The position numbers and the translations under genes were made by a program. Of a DNA stretch of 19,307 nt, positions 1-7,130 are shown one piece after another. Within the stretch, counting starts at the first letter, position 1; every line of letters starts with the position of its first letter. Source of the DNA: an uncultured Sphingobacteriales bacterium (GTDB lineage Bacteria > Bacteroidota > Bacteroidia > Chitinophagales > Chitinophagaceae); contig CALKHN010000058.1 of the NCBI GenBank assembly GCA_937991535.1, forward strand, positions 1 to 19,307. The letters run 5' to 3'. Under the pieces are notes generated by a model. It was not told where the DNA came from and searched no databases. It saw only the letters and a program-made list of their open reading frames with translations.

Positions 1-70
1 AAATCCATGTGAACCTTTGTACCTATGATCCCTATGTGCTACAAAAAACAACACATAGGCACAATAGAAT
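1..70 (+). repeat. Dispersed hairpin repeat, copy 1
   Basis: This copy contains ATGTGAACCTTTGTACCTAT near its left end and CACATAGGCACAATAGAAT at its right. Between them CCTATGTG (31-38) and CACATAGG (52-59) form a perfect 8-bp inverted repeat around a 13-nt A-rich loop. Copy 2 begins 104 bp downstream in the same orientation, and copy 3 lies inverted at 15942-16016. The copy may begin before the window edge. It lies downstream of the minus-strand SDR gene. I see no coding potential. It resembles an intergenic REP-like element, but I recognise no named family. Confidence 0.7.
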
Positions 71-104
71 ACCAGTCCGTTTCATTTCAAAAAAAGCAAC
101 TACC

Positions 105-170
105 AAATCTATGTGAACCTCTGTGCCTGTAATCCTATGTATCAAAGAACAACATATAGCGCAACAGAAT
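105..170 (+). repeat. Dispersed hairpin repeat, copy 2
   Basis: This is a diverged copy of the repeat at 1-70, starting AAATCTATGTGAACCT and ending CAACAGAAT. The internal hairpin has decayed (CCTATGT against ACATATAG). Its right end touches the stop codon of the SDR gene (170-172), so the element abuts the 3' end of that gene. Positions 71-104 between the two copies hold an A-rich spacer in which I see nothing else. Confidence 0.65.
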
Positions 171-871
171 CACAAATCTCCCAACTGGGGTCGCAATATA
201 ATATCTTCCACGCAGGCCTGTACCGAAAGCTGCGAGGCCGTATAAATCATTTTGGCAATATCATCTGCTGCCATTATTCGTTTAGGATCAATGCCGCTTG
301 CAGCCCACGAATCGGTATATGCTGCTCCGGGGTATACGGCGGTAACCTTAATTCCATGCGGCTTCATTTCTTCCCTCAGGTTTTTTGAAAATCCCGCTAA
401 AGCAAATTTGCTGATGCTGTACGCACCGCCATTTTTATAGGCCTGGAATGAGGCAATGGAGCACATGTTAAAAATATGGCCGCTTTGCCGGGCGATCATG
501 TTATGAATCAGCAACCGGGTAAGATGATACGCGCTGTAAAAATTAACCGTCATCATATTTTCCATAGCGCCTTCGGGTTCGTTATATACACTACCCGGCT
601 CAAATGAACCGGCATTGTTGATTAATATGTCTATTGAAACATTGAGCCCCAAAAGCCAGTTGCCCAAATCTTTAACCTGCTCCCTGCGGCTTAAATCGAA
701 TGGCTTGGCTTTAATGGTAACCTGCGGGAAACGGGTGACAAGTTCTTCCATTGTTTTATACAGGCTCACCTCATTGCGGGAACTGATATACAGGTTATAT
801 CCATTGGCAGCAAATATTTCAGCTATTGCTTTTCCAAATCCCCTGGAAGCACCTGTGATAATAATATTCAT
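170..871 (-). CDS. Short-chain dehydrogenase/reductase (SDR family)
   Basis: This 233-aa protein has the classical SDR layout. The NAD(P)-binding Rossmann motif TGASRGFG is at residues 6-13, the structural NNAG at 85-88, a conserved Asn at 110, the catalytic Ser near 138 (MCSIAS), and the YSISK catalytic pair Y151/K155. PGAAYTD follows at 181-187, where SDR enzymes contact the cofactor. The length is typical of the family. It probably carries out NAD(P)H-dependent oxidation or reduction of a small substrate in the cytoplasm; the substrate cannot be read from the sequence. The gene stands alone, divergent from the HAD gene at 1002. A perfect dyad lies 10-24 nt upstream of the ATG. The stop codon adjoins a dispersed repeat. 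The family call is firm; the specific function is unknown. Confidence 0.93.
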   Translation of the reverse strand: MNIIITGASRGFGKAIAEIFAANGYNLYISSRNEVSLYKTMEELVTRFPQVTIKAKPFDLSRREQVKDLGNWLLGLNVSIDILINNAGSFEPGSVYNEPEGAMENMMTVNFYSAYHLTRLLIHNMIARQSGHIFNMCSIASFQAYKNGGAYSISKFALAGFSKNLREEMKPHGIKVTAVYPGAAYTDSWAASGIDPKRIMAADDIAKMIYTASQLSVQACVEDIILRPQLGDL

Positions 872-880
872 AAATCACTT

Positions 881-895
881 TATTACATTGTAATA
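881..895. promoter_or_regulatory. Candidate operator upstream of the SDR gene
   Basis: TATTACA (881-887) and TGTAATA (889-895) form a perfect dyad with a one-base centre, 10-24 nt upstream of the SDR start. It is the right size for a dimeric repressor site close to the start codon. The TACA/TGTA half-sites recall BlaI/CopY operators, but those have a two-base centre, so no regulator is assigned. The function is inferred from symmetry and position only. Confidence 0.4.
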
Positions 896-976
896 CAATA
901 CAACTGCATTATCAGTTTAATGAGTTAATAATGCAATCCGGTAATCATCAAAACTACATACTTCCGGCAAACACCG

Positions 977-984
977 TACTTTTG
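977..984 (+). promoter_or_regulatory. Bacteroidota -7 promoter element for the HAD gene
   Basis: TACTTTTG matches TAnnTTTG exactly and lies 17 nt before the ATG at 1002, giving a very short leader. No TTTG or TTG is visible at the usual -33 distance, so only half of the promoter is supported. Confidence 0.5.
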
Positions 985-1001
985 CATTTTTTGTTGATGC
1001 C

Positions 1002-1697
1002 ATGGCCTACAAACATCTTTTTTTTGACCTGGACCATACCCTATGGGATTTCGAATCGAATGCAAAACAAACGCTGCAGGAACTGCATGTGGCAATGGAG
1101 TTAACTACCCATGGCGTAGATAGTTTTGACGCTTTTTACGAAAGATATATTTACCACAACACCAGGCTATGGGAACGTTACCGTAAAGGTTTTATTAAAA
1201 GAGATGACCTGCGATGGAAACGAATGTGGCATACGTTGCTGGATTTTAAAACAGGTAATGAAAAGCTGGCCCGAAGCATGGATACTTTTTTTTTAGACAA
1301 GCTGCCAACACGCACTTTACTGTTTCCTAATGCCTTAGAAATCCTGGAATACCTGCGCAATAAGGGGTATGCACTGCACCTTATAACCAATGGATTTGAA
1401 ACAGTACAACACAGCAAACTTAAATATTCCGGTCTTACGGGTTTTTTCGAAAATGTAATTACTTCTGAAGGAAGCAACAGCCTGAAACCGCACAAGCAAA
1501 TTTTCGAGTATGCGCTGCATAAAAGCGGGGCCGCGGTTAGCGAAAGTATTATGCTGGGCGACGATATTGAAGCCGACATAGTGGGTGCAAAAAATGCCGG
1601 TATAGACCAGGTGTATATCAATCACAAAAATATTCCGCCACCTTTCGAGCCAACTTACACTGTATACGCATTGAAAGAACTTGAAAATATTTTTTAG
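1002..1697 (+). CDS. HAD-superfamily nucleotidase, YjjG type
   Basis: This 231-aa protein has all the HAD phosphatase motifs. Motif I is DLDHTLWDF, with nucleophile D9 and acid/base D11. Motif II is TNG at 129-131. The conserved Lys is K162 in LKPHKQIFEYAL, and motif IV is GDD at 186-188 with D192. The helical cap insert between residues 17 and about 105, and the DHTLWDF start, fit the YjjG group of noncanonical pyrimidine nucleotidases. Those enzymes remove phosphate from nucleoside monophosphates, including damaged or non-standard ones (family knowledge). It is probably cytoplasmic. The gene is monocistronic, converging on psd. A T8 run (1018-1025) and a T9 run (1286-1294) lie inside the reading frame. 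Another HAD phosphatase specificity is possible. Confidence 0.9.
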   Translation: MAYKHLFFDLDHTLWDFESNAKQTLQELHVAMELTTHGVDSFDAFYERYIYHNTRLWERYRKGFIKRDDLRWKRMWHTLLDFKTGNEKLARSMDTFFLDKLPTRTLLFPNALEILEYLRNKGYALHLITNGFETVQHSKLKYSGLTGFFENVITSEGSNSLKPHKQIFEYALHKSGAAVSESIMLGDDIEADIVGAKNAGIDQVYINHKNIPPPFEPTYTVYALKELENIF

Positions 1698-1812
1698 CAA
1701 TAATACGATTCTCTATACGGTCTGACACTCCTTTGTCGGGTACCAACCGCCATATAAACCTATGAAGTTATCTCACCCTGCAATTTCCCCTCCTGTAAAC
1801 CTCATGAATTTG

Positions 1813-1836
1813 CCACGTTTCCACATTCTCACATTT
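1813..1836. repeat. Short octanucleotide array at the 3' end of psd
   Basis: Three imperfect 8-bp units lie head to tail: CCACGTTT, CCACATTC and TCACATTT. They match the CACATTTC/CACATTTA units at 3463-3542. The array overlaps the psd stop codon (1829-1831) and its last codon. The rest of 1698-1812, between the convergent HAD and psd genes, shows no clear terminator. Confidence 0.5.
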
Positions 1837-2497
1837 TCCCGTCCCAGCTTGCCAGCACGGTTACTCCGCCCCGTACCACCTGATTCAGCCCAACGTGAAC
1901 TTTTGTATCTGGCGGCAAAAGCACATCAACCCGGCTGCCAAATTTAATAAACCCCATCTCAGCTCCCTGCTGTACCTTCTGCCCGGTTTTAAGGTAGTTG
2001 ATAATACGACGGGCTACCGCACCGGCAATTTGCTTAACCAGCACTTCTGCATTTGCATTTTGTATTACTACCGTATGCCGTTCATTATGTGTAGATGATT
2101 TAGGATCCCATGCCACCAGATATTTTCCCTTGTGATAACGGCTGTACACCACTTCGCCACTTACGGGGTTAAGGTTTTGGTGTACATTGGCGGGACTCAT
2201 AAAAATAGATATCTGCAAACGCTTCTCTTTAAAATATTCTTCATCAATGGTTTCTTCAATCACTACCACCCGTCCGTCGGCAGGGGCAACAATTTTAGTA
2301 TCATCAATGGTGAGTGTACGTTTGGGTACCCTAAAAAAAGAAATGATAAAAAGGAAGAACAGGAAGGAAAGAATAAAAATGATCCAGGCCAACCAGCTTA
2401 CGCTATAAGGTAAAAAATAAAACAGTACAAGGTTGATGATCACAAAAAACAATCCGCAAAGTGCAATGGTTTGATATCCCTCTTTATGTACTGTCAT
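1829..2497 (-). CDS. psd: Phosphatidylserine decarboxylase family protein
   Basis: This 222-aa protein belongs to the short PSD family, which makes phosphatidylethanolamine from phosphatidylserine using a self-generated pyruvoyl group. Two N-terminal membrane segments span about residues 10-30 and 36-56. They are followed by APADGRV (71-77), NVHQN with H106, and FGSRVD (186-191), where the G187-S188 bond is the expected self-cleavage site. The small C-terminal chain (residues 188-222) would carry the pyruvoyl group. The length is usual for the short, archaeal-like PSDs. It has its own promoter inside the cdsA-psd gap, so it need not be co-transcribed with cdsA. No phosphatidylserine synthase gene is in the window. 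The last codon and stop overlap a short tandem repeat. Confidence 0.92.
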   Translation of the reverse strand: MTVHKEGYQTIALCGLFFVIINLVLFYFLPYSVSWLAWIIFILSFLFFLFIISFFRVPKRTLTIDDTKIVAPADGRVVVIEETIDEEYFKEKRLQISIFMSPANVHQNLNPVSGEVVYSRYHKGKYLVAWDPKSSTHNERHTVVIQNANAEVLVKQIAGAVARRIINYLKTGQKVQQGAEMGFIKFGSRVDVLLPPDTKVHVGLNQVVRGGVTVLASWDGKM

Positions 2498-2514
2498 GCC
2501 GGTTGGTTAAAGAA

Positions 2515-2545
2515 CAAAAGTAGGCAATGACACAGGAGCTTCAAA
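2515..2545 (-). promoter_or_regulatory. Bacteroidota promoter for psd
   Basis: Read on the minus strand, TTTG (2545-2542), a 19-nt spacer and TACTTTTG (2522-2515) match the -33/-7 consensus exactly. Transcription would start near 2509, about 12 nt before the psd ATG. The promoter sits in the 61-bp gap between the cdsA stop and the psd start. Confidence 0.72.
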
Positions 2546-2558
2546 ATTTTGCAGCTAT

Positions 2559-3437
2559 TCATTTCACCGCAACCATCACATACAACCATATCACAGGCGT
2601 AGCCAGTAACAAGGAATCAAACCGGTCTAAAAAACCACCATGGCCGGGCATAATACGGCCGCTGTCTTTTACATCAGCCATGCGTTTCAGCTTACTCTCC
2701 AGTAAATCACCTGCCGTACCCACAATTGCAGCTATGGCTGCAATGATACATATATGCACAACGGGCAATTGCATATAATATGCCAGCGCCCCCATTGCTG
2801 CAACGCACAAAACGGCGCCCCCAATGTTGCCTTCTATTGTTTTTTTGGGCGATACTTTTGAAAAGGGCGTTCTGCCTATGAGCGAGCCGGTAATATAAGC
2901 CATCGTATCATTGATCCAGATTGAAAAAATAATAACAAGCGGCACTATCTGGCCCATTTCAAAATGACTGCCTTTTCCCGAAATCCATAGACCGTCCATT
3001 GATCTTATACTCATCATAAGTGCCCAGCTTAAGGAAATATACAATAACCCCATAGCGGAGTAGCTGATATGTTTAAGATTGAACTGTTTTGAAAAAAGAA
3101 TTTCAATAATGGGAAGGGCAAAAGCAAAAACCAACCCGGTAACCAGGCCTATGGCATGAAGGCTAATGTTTCCAATACGATAACCATCTCCGGCGCAATA
3201 CAGCATCATCGCCCACCCTGCCAGTATTACCCCATACTTATGAAAGGATGATATACTGGCATAAGAAGGATCAATTCTTTTAACCAGTTTCTGGTACTCG
3301 ATCCAGCAACCCCAATGTATAACCGAAAATAAAACAAAAAAGCTCCATTCATTCCAAAGCAGGCCGGCCAGCATAACCGCCACAAATACTATTGCTGTAA
3401 GAGCCCTGGTTTTAAATACCTGCCAGTTCATTGCCAT
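2559..3437 (-). CDS. cdsA: Phosphatidate cytidylyltransferase
   Basis: This 292-aa, very hydrophobic protein has roughly eight predicted membrane segments. It carries the CDP-diglyceride synthase signature near its C-terminus: SKLKRMADVKDSGRIMPGHG from residue 248, continued by GFLDRFDS to 275. It makes CDP-diacylglycerol from phosphatidate and CTP in the inner membrane, the branch point to all phospholipids. Length and signature fit CdsA well. The start MAMNWQVFKTRALTA is used; a second ATG two codons in is possible. It lies downstream of the CPBP protease gene, across a 108-bp gap filled mostly by an octanucleotide array, and upstream of psd, two steps later in phosphatidylethanolamine synthesis. 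I saw no separate promoter, so co-transcription with CPBP is possible. Confidence 0.95.
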   Translation of the reverse strand: MAMNWQVFKTRALTAIVFVAVMLAGLLWNEWSFFVLFSVIHWGCWIEYQKLVKRIDPSYASISSFHKYGVILAGWAMMLYCAGDGYRIGNISLHAIGLVTGLVFAFALPIIEILFSKQFNLKHISYSAMGLLYISLSWALMMSIRSMDGLWISGKGSHFEMGQIVPLVIIFSIWINDTMAYITGSLIGRTPFSKVSPKKTIEGNIGGAVLCVAAMGALAYYMQLPVVHICIIAAIAAIVGTAGDLLESKLKRMADVKDSGRIMPGHGGFLDRFDSLLLATPVIWLYVMVAVK

Positions 3438-3462
3438 TGTTGGTAGTTTAAATCAGCATCTC

Positions 3463-3542
3463 CCCATTTCCACATTCCCACATTCCCACATTTCCACATT
3501 TCCACATTTACACATTTACACATTTACACATTTACACATTTT
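3463..3542. repeat. Octanucleotide tandem array, ten units
   Basis: Ten consecutive 8-bp units fill this stretch. In order they are one CCCATTTC, two CACATTCC, two CACATTTC, four CACATTTA and one CACATTTT. Neighbouring units are most alike, as expected for growth by local duplication. The array occupies most of the gap between the CPBP stop (3546) and the cdsA start (3437). It would be transcribed if the two genes form an operon. On the sense strand the unit reads as variants of TAAATGTG/GAAATGTG. Confidence 0.9.
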
Positions 3543-3545
3543 CTT

Positions 3546-4493
3546 TTACGCAATCCATTTTTCTTCCAGGGCCCTGTCTTCCGGTGCTGTATATTTTTGT
3601 ATAGCTTTCGCCGAAATCTTTTTGAAAACAATAAACAGCACATACAAAAGAATAACGCCAATGATCCCCCACCACATGGGGTAGGTTTCGTTCATAGCCT
3701 CCTTTACTGGTTTGCCCTGCCTTATGAGCACATACATTTGAGTAACGGCGATGGCATTATTGAAAAAGTGCGCCGCAATAGTCAGCCAAAGACTGCGTGA
3801 ATAATAAAAGATCAAACCCAAAACTACACCCAGGCATACACGGGCCAAAAAACCATAGTAGGAAAGATGTATAACACTGAATATTAAACTGGTTATCAAA
3901 ATAGCCAGCCAGGGCTTTTTAGAAAACCGGGTAAGCAGGTTTTGCATTGCGCCACGGAAAAACGTTTCTTCGAACAGCGCGGGCAACAAAGCGATCATGA
4001 TGATTGAAATGATGTAATCGCCAAATGTTCTGATATTGGTCATGGCTTCTACCTGGGCGCTATAGTTGTCTTCCAGTTTTCTAAAATAATCCGCCGCATT
4101 TTGGGGAATGGGGATCAGCTCATTAAGCTGTGCAAGAGATGCGGCGACAATAGCCGCCCCAAACATGATACCCAGCGCCAAAAGCAATTGCCTGTAATTA
4201 AACCGTGTGGTAAATCCTAATAATTTAAAAGGACGACGGGTAATGATCAACGAGGTAAAAAAAGCGGGTAAAAAAAAGGTTACCGCTGTAGATACTACCT
4301 GGATAACCCGAACGGCATTAATATTTTCCGGCTTCATTAATTCTTCAGGCATGCTCATTATTCCTTTGCCAGTCATTAACACCCATACCGGGATACTCAG
4401 CACGCCGCCGGCAATAAACCCCGCTATCCACAACCCTATCAGAATCAAAAAAGCATTGGCGTAAGAAATACCTTTGGAATCTGTGTCGTACAT
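3546..4493 (-). CDS. CPBP family intramembrane metalloprotease
   Basis: This 315-aa membrane protein has the three motifs of the CPBP (CAAX protease and bacteriocin-processing, ABI) family. Motif 1 is EETFFR (E175, E176, R180), motif 2 is F205xxxH209 (FSVIH), and motif 3 is H242 with N245/N246 (HFFNN). These residues form the glutamate/histidine metal-dependent active site inside the membrane. About eight hydrophobic segments are visible, beginning around residues 14-40 and 62-85. Bacterial members are linked to protein processing, secretion-stress signalling and self-immunity; the substrate here is unknown. It precedes cdsA and psd on the same strand, which places it in an envelope context but does not prove a lipid role. 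No convincing promoter was found upstream. Confidence 0.92.
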   Translation of the reverse strand: MYDTDSKGISYANAFLILIGLWIAGFIAGGVLSIPVWVLMTGKGIMSMPEELMKPENINAVRVIQVVSTAVTFFLPAFFTSLIITRRPFKLLGFTTRFNYRQLLLALGIMFGAAIVAASLAQLNELIPIPQNAADYFRKLEDNYSAQVEAMTNIRTFGDYIISIIMIALLPALFEETFFRGAMQNLLTRFSKKPWLAILITSLIFSVIHLSYYGFLARVCLGVVLGLIFYYSRSLWLTIAAHFFNNAIAVTQMYVLIRQGKPVKEAMNETYPMWWGIIGVILLYVLFIVFKKISAKAIQKYTAPEDRALEEKWIA

Positions 4494-4511
4494 AATTTAT
4501 AAATTAGTGTG

Positions 4512-4519
4512 TACATTTG
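4512..4519 (+). promoter_or_regulatory. Possible -7 element for dusB
   Basis: TACATTTG matches TAnnTTTG. It lies in the CPBP/dusB divergent gap, pointing toward dusB. No -33 match is seen at the expected distance, and the leader would be about 125 nt. That leader would include a small inverted repeat, CAACTC (4563-4568) and GAGTTG (4572-4577). Confidence 0.3.
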
Positions 4520-4651
4520 CGGCTTGCATTGGAACGAAACAAAGTATACAGGTATTGAATATCAACTCTTTGAGTTGTTACCATGTTTTACAAAATGCGT
4601 TAAACCTATAGTGGCTTCATTCCACAAATGCAAGATAAGACAGTTCGTGCA

Positions 4652-5674
4652 ATGGCAGTAAAAATAGGTTCCATACAGCTCCCCTGCTTTCCACTTCTTC
4701 TGGCCCCCATGGAAGATGTGAGTGATCCGCCATTTCGTTATGTATGCAAGCAAAACGGCGCTGATCTAATGTACAGTGAATTTATAAGCAGCGAAGGCCT
4801 GATCAGGGATGCTATTAAAAGCAAACAAAAATTAGATTTCTCTGAATTCGAACGTCCCTTTGGTATACAAATGTTTGGAGGCGACGAAGAAGCTTTGTCG
4901 CTCAGCGCTAAAATAATTGATGCTGTGCAACCCGACCTGGTAGATATTAACTTCGGGTGCCCGGTAAAAAAGGTAGTTTGTAAAGGAGCGGGAGCTGCGG
5001 TGCTGAAAGATGTTCGCTTAATGGTGAGGTTAACTGAAGCCGTTGTACAGTCCACATCGTTACCGGTAACCGTTAAAACACGGTTAGGCTGGGACGAAAG
5101 TTCTAAAAATATAGAGGAAGTAGCGGAACGCTTACAGGACGTAGGTGTGCAGGCCCTTACCATTCACGGACGTACCCGTTCACAGTTGTATAAAGGTGAT
5201 GCAGACTGGAGCCTGATTGCAGCGGTAAAGAACAATCCCCGCATACATATTCCCATATTTGGCAATGGCGATATTGACAGCCCTCTAAAGGCTGTGGAAT
5301 ATAAGAACAGGTATGGCGTAGACGGAATTATGATCGGCCGTGCTGCTATCGGTTATCCCTGGATATTCAGAGAAATAAAACATTATGTACAAACCGGAAC
5401 TTTGTTATCCGCTCCTTCCGTTGAGGAAAGAATAGCAGTATGCCGGACCCATTTGCGTAAATCGGTAGAATGGAAGGGCCCTGTTTTGGGGATCCTCGAA
5501 ATGAGAAGACATTATGCAAATTATCTTAAGGGATTACCCCATATCAAAGACTTCCGCATGCAGTTGGTAACTGTAAAAACACAGGCCGAAGTAGAATACG
5601 TGTTACATGAAATAAAGGGAAAATATGCGGTAAACGGAATTGCGAACGAAGAAGCAACGCTTGTAAATGCATAG
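4652..5674 (+). CDS. dusB: tRNA-dihydrouridine synthase, DusB type
   Basis: This is a 340-aa flavoenzyme that reduces uridine to dihydrouridine in the D-loop of tRNA, using FMN and NADPH. The TIM-barrel motifs appear in order: LLAPMEDVSDPPFR near the N-terminus, QMFGGDE, then NFGCPVKKV with catalytic C103, VKTRLGW with K142, IHGRTR with H172, GNGDI at 204-208 and IGRAAIGYPWIF. The last of these bind flavin phosphate. The start at MAVKIGSIQLP is chosen because known homologues begin just before this segment; an in-frame ATG at 4628 would add eight residues. The gene converges on the SurA-like gene, with only 3 nt between the stop codons. No fis neighbour is present, as expected outside Proteobacteria. 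Confidence 0.94.
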   Translation: MAVKIGSIQLPCFPLLLAPMEDVSDPPFRYVCKQNGADLMYSEFISSEGLIRDAIKSKQKLDFSEFERPFGIQMFGGDEEALSLSAKIIDAVQPDLVDINFGCPVKKVVCKGAGAAVLKDVRLMVRLTEAVVQSTSLPVTVKTRLGWDESSKNIEEVAERLQDVGVQALTIHGRTRSQLYKGDADWSLIAAVKNNPRIHIPIFGNGDIDSPLKAVEYKNRYGVDGIMIGRAAIGYPWIFREIKHYVQTGTLLSAPSVEERIAVCRTHLRKSVEWKGPVLGILEMRRHYANYLKGLPHIKDFRMQLVTVKTQAEVEYVLHEIKGKYAVNGIANEEATLVNA

Positions 5675-5677
5675 CGC

Positions 5678-7051
5678 TTACTTCGCATGGTTTGCTGACA
5701 CCGCCAGCCACTTGTTTACTTCACTGCACTGGCGAAACTCCTCATCTACAGAAATATAGTAAGTAGGCATTTTGGTTTGAAACCAGTTGTTCAGTATTTC
5801 ACCTTTTTTCTCTTCCAGCACCCGCTGGGCAATCTTGTTATAATCATCCTTGATGTTTTCGCGGTGCGGTTCGGTTTTGCTTTGTATATAAACAATGCGG
5901 GCGCCCTTTCTGCCTCTTTCATCGGTGAAAGGAACCGGCTTCGAGTATTCACCCACCTTTAATTCATTGTATACCGGCAAAAGGCTTTTATCGAGGTCCT
6001 GGATGGTAAGATAAGGAGAACCCTGAGGATCGGTAATAGATCCCGCAGTAAACTTACTGTTTTCATCCTCGCTGTATTTATCCACCGCTTCACCAAACGA
6101 CATGGTATTGGCCACCAGTTTTGCTCTTATGGTATCTAACTTTGCGATCGCTTCATTTACTTCGGTGTCGGTAATCTGGGGTATTTTAAGAATATGGCGT
6201 ACCACCACGTCATCACCCGTTCTGCTTACCAATTGTATGATGTGATATCCGAATTTCGACTTTACAACTCTTGATATCTGCCCTTCCTTTAAAGCAAATG
6301 CAGTTGAGGAGAAAGTACCATCTACACTTTTATCGTTCCTGTTAAATTCAAAACGGCCTCCTGCTTCTTTGGTACCCGGATCATCACTATACATTTTAGC
6401 CACCCTGTCAAATGACGTGGTACCACTTTCTATCTGTCTTTTGTACTCCGCCAGTTCATCCTGTGCATACTTTTCAAGTTCCCGGCTGGCCTTTGCATAG
6501 GCTACAACCTGTTTTATTTCCAGTTCTGTTTCATAATACCGCAGACTGTCTTTAGGGATCTTTTCAAAGTAGTCCCTTACTTCTGTAGGTGTAATTCTTA
6601 CATTTTCAATGATGGATCTTTGCATGGCTTCCGAAAGCTTTTGCTCTTTAATGGCCGTGCGGTTATCTTCTTTAATCTGGTAAATACTTTTTCCTGCTAT
6701 CTGTTCCAGTGCCTCTTTGCCGCCATATGCGCTAATATAATACCTGATCCGCTGGTCCAGCTCCGCTTCAATTTCCTCATCGCTTACCGGCAAAGAGTCT
6801 TTCTGAGCCTGCAGCATCAGGGCTTTTCTTACCATCATTTGTTGTAACAGTACACAGCCCGCATCGGGCGGCAATTCGCGGCCCTGCCTTTTTTCATCTT
6901 CAATATAATTGGTGATATCGGATTTAAGCACGATTTTATCACCAATTACGGCAATGATCTTATCTGCCAGCACCTTTTTTGACTGCCCCACCTGGGCTTC
7001 AGCCAAACTGCTCATTGCAAACAGAACAACAACAAATATGAATTGTTTCAT
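5678..7051 (-). CDS. SurA-like periplasmic peptidyl-prolyl isomerase
   Basis: This 457-aa protein has a signal peptide (MKQFIFVVVLFAMSSLAEAQ, likely cleaved after residue 20) and a SurA N-terminal helical domain starting VLADKIIAVIGDKIVLKSDI. Two parvulin (PPIC) repeats follow, at about residues 178-276 and 283-393. The first has the FGYHII signature. The second is less typical, containing RHILKIP but ending in a diverged RGRKGARIVYI. The C-terminal helix resembles the SurA chaperone module. The family helps outer-membrane proteins fold in the periplasm. I choose the ATG at 7051 over the one at 7072 because it opens a clean signal peptide. In addition, a -7 box at 7074-7081 would start transcription inside or after the upstream ATG. 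The gene is downstream of infB but has its own promoter element. Confidence 0.9.
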   Translation of the reverse strand: MKQFIFVVVLFAMSSLAEAQVGQSKKVLADKIIAVIGDKIVLKSDITNYIEDEKRQGRELPPDAGCVLLQQMMVRKALMLQAQKDSLPVSDEEIEAELDQRIRYYISAYGGKEALEQIAGKSIYQIKEDNRTAIKEQKLSEAMQRSIIENVRITPTEVRDYFEKIPKDSLRYYETELEIKQVVAYAKASRELEKYAQDELAEYKRQIESGTTSFDRVAKMYSDDPGTKEAGGRFEFNRNDKSVDGTFSSTAFALKEGQISRVVKSKFGYHIIQLVSRTGDDVVVRHILKIPQITDTEVNEAIAKLDTIRAKLVANTMSFGEAVDKYSEDENSKFTAGSITDPQGSPYLTIQDLDKSLLPVYNELKVGEYSKPVPFTDERGRKGARIVYIQSKTEPHRENIKDDYNKIAQRVLEEKKGEILNNWFQTKMPTYYISVDEEFRQCSEVNKWLAVSANHAK

Positions 7052-7073
7052 AATTAACCCTTTCAAAGCCATT

Positions 7074-7081
7074 CAAAAATA
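7074..7081 (-). promoter_or_regulatory. Bacteroidota -7 element for the SurA-like gene
   Basis: The minus strand reads TATTTTTG, an exact TAnnTTTG, 22 nt before the ATG at 7051. No good -33 match is present at 18-20 nt. The box lies directly next to the alternative ATG at 7072 and so argues against that start. Confidence 0.45.
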
Positions 7082-7099
7082 AAAGGCATTTTACAGCAA

Positions 7100-7114
7100 G
7101 TGCAGCATCTGCAC
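7100..7114 (-). terminator. Small stem-loop after infB
   Basis: GTGCAG (7100-7105) and CTGCAC (7109-7114) form a perfect 6-bp stem with a 3-nt loop, 17-31 nt past the infB stop. No uridine tract follows at once, so this is at best a weak intrinsic terminator or a processing hairpin separating infB from the next gene. Confidence 0.3.
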
Positions 7115-7130
7115 CGTATTTAACAAAGGT

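Noticed and set aside
113..388. A 91-codon frame antisense to the SDR gene and its repeat
   Set aside because: It overlaps a clear SDR gene with intact motifs, and its own product is not protein-like.
3463..3542. Regular array considered as a CRISPR
   Set aside because: The units are 8 bp with no spacers between them, and no cas gene is nearby, so it is a simple tandem repeat.
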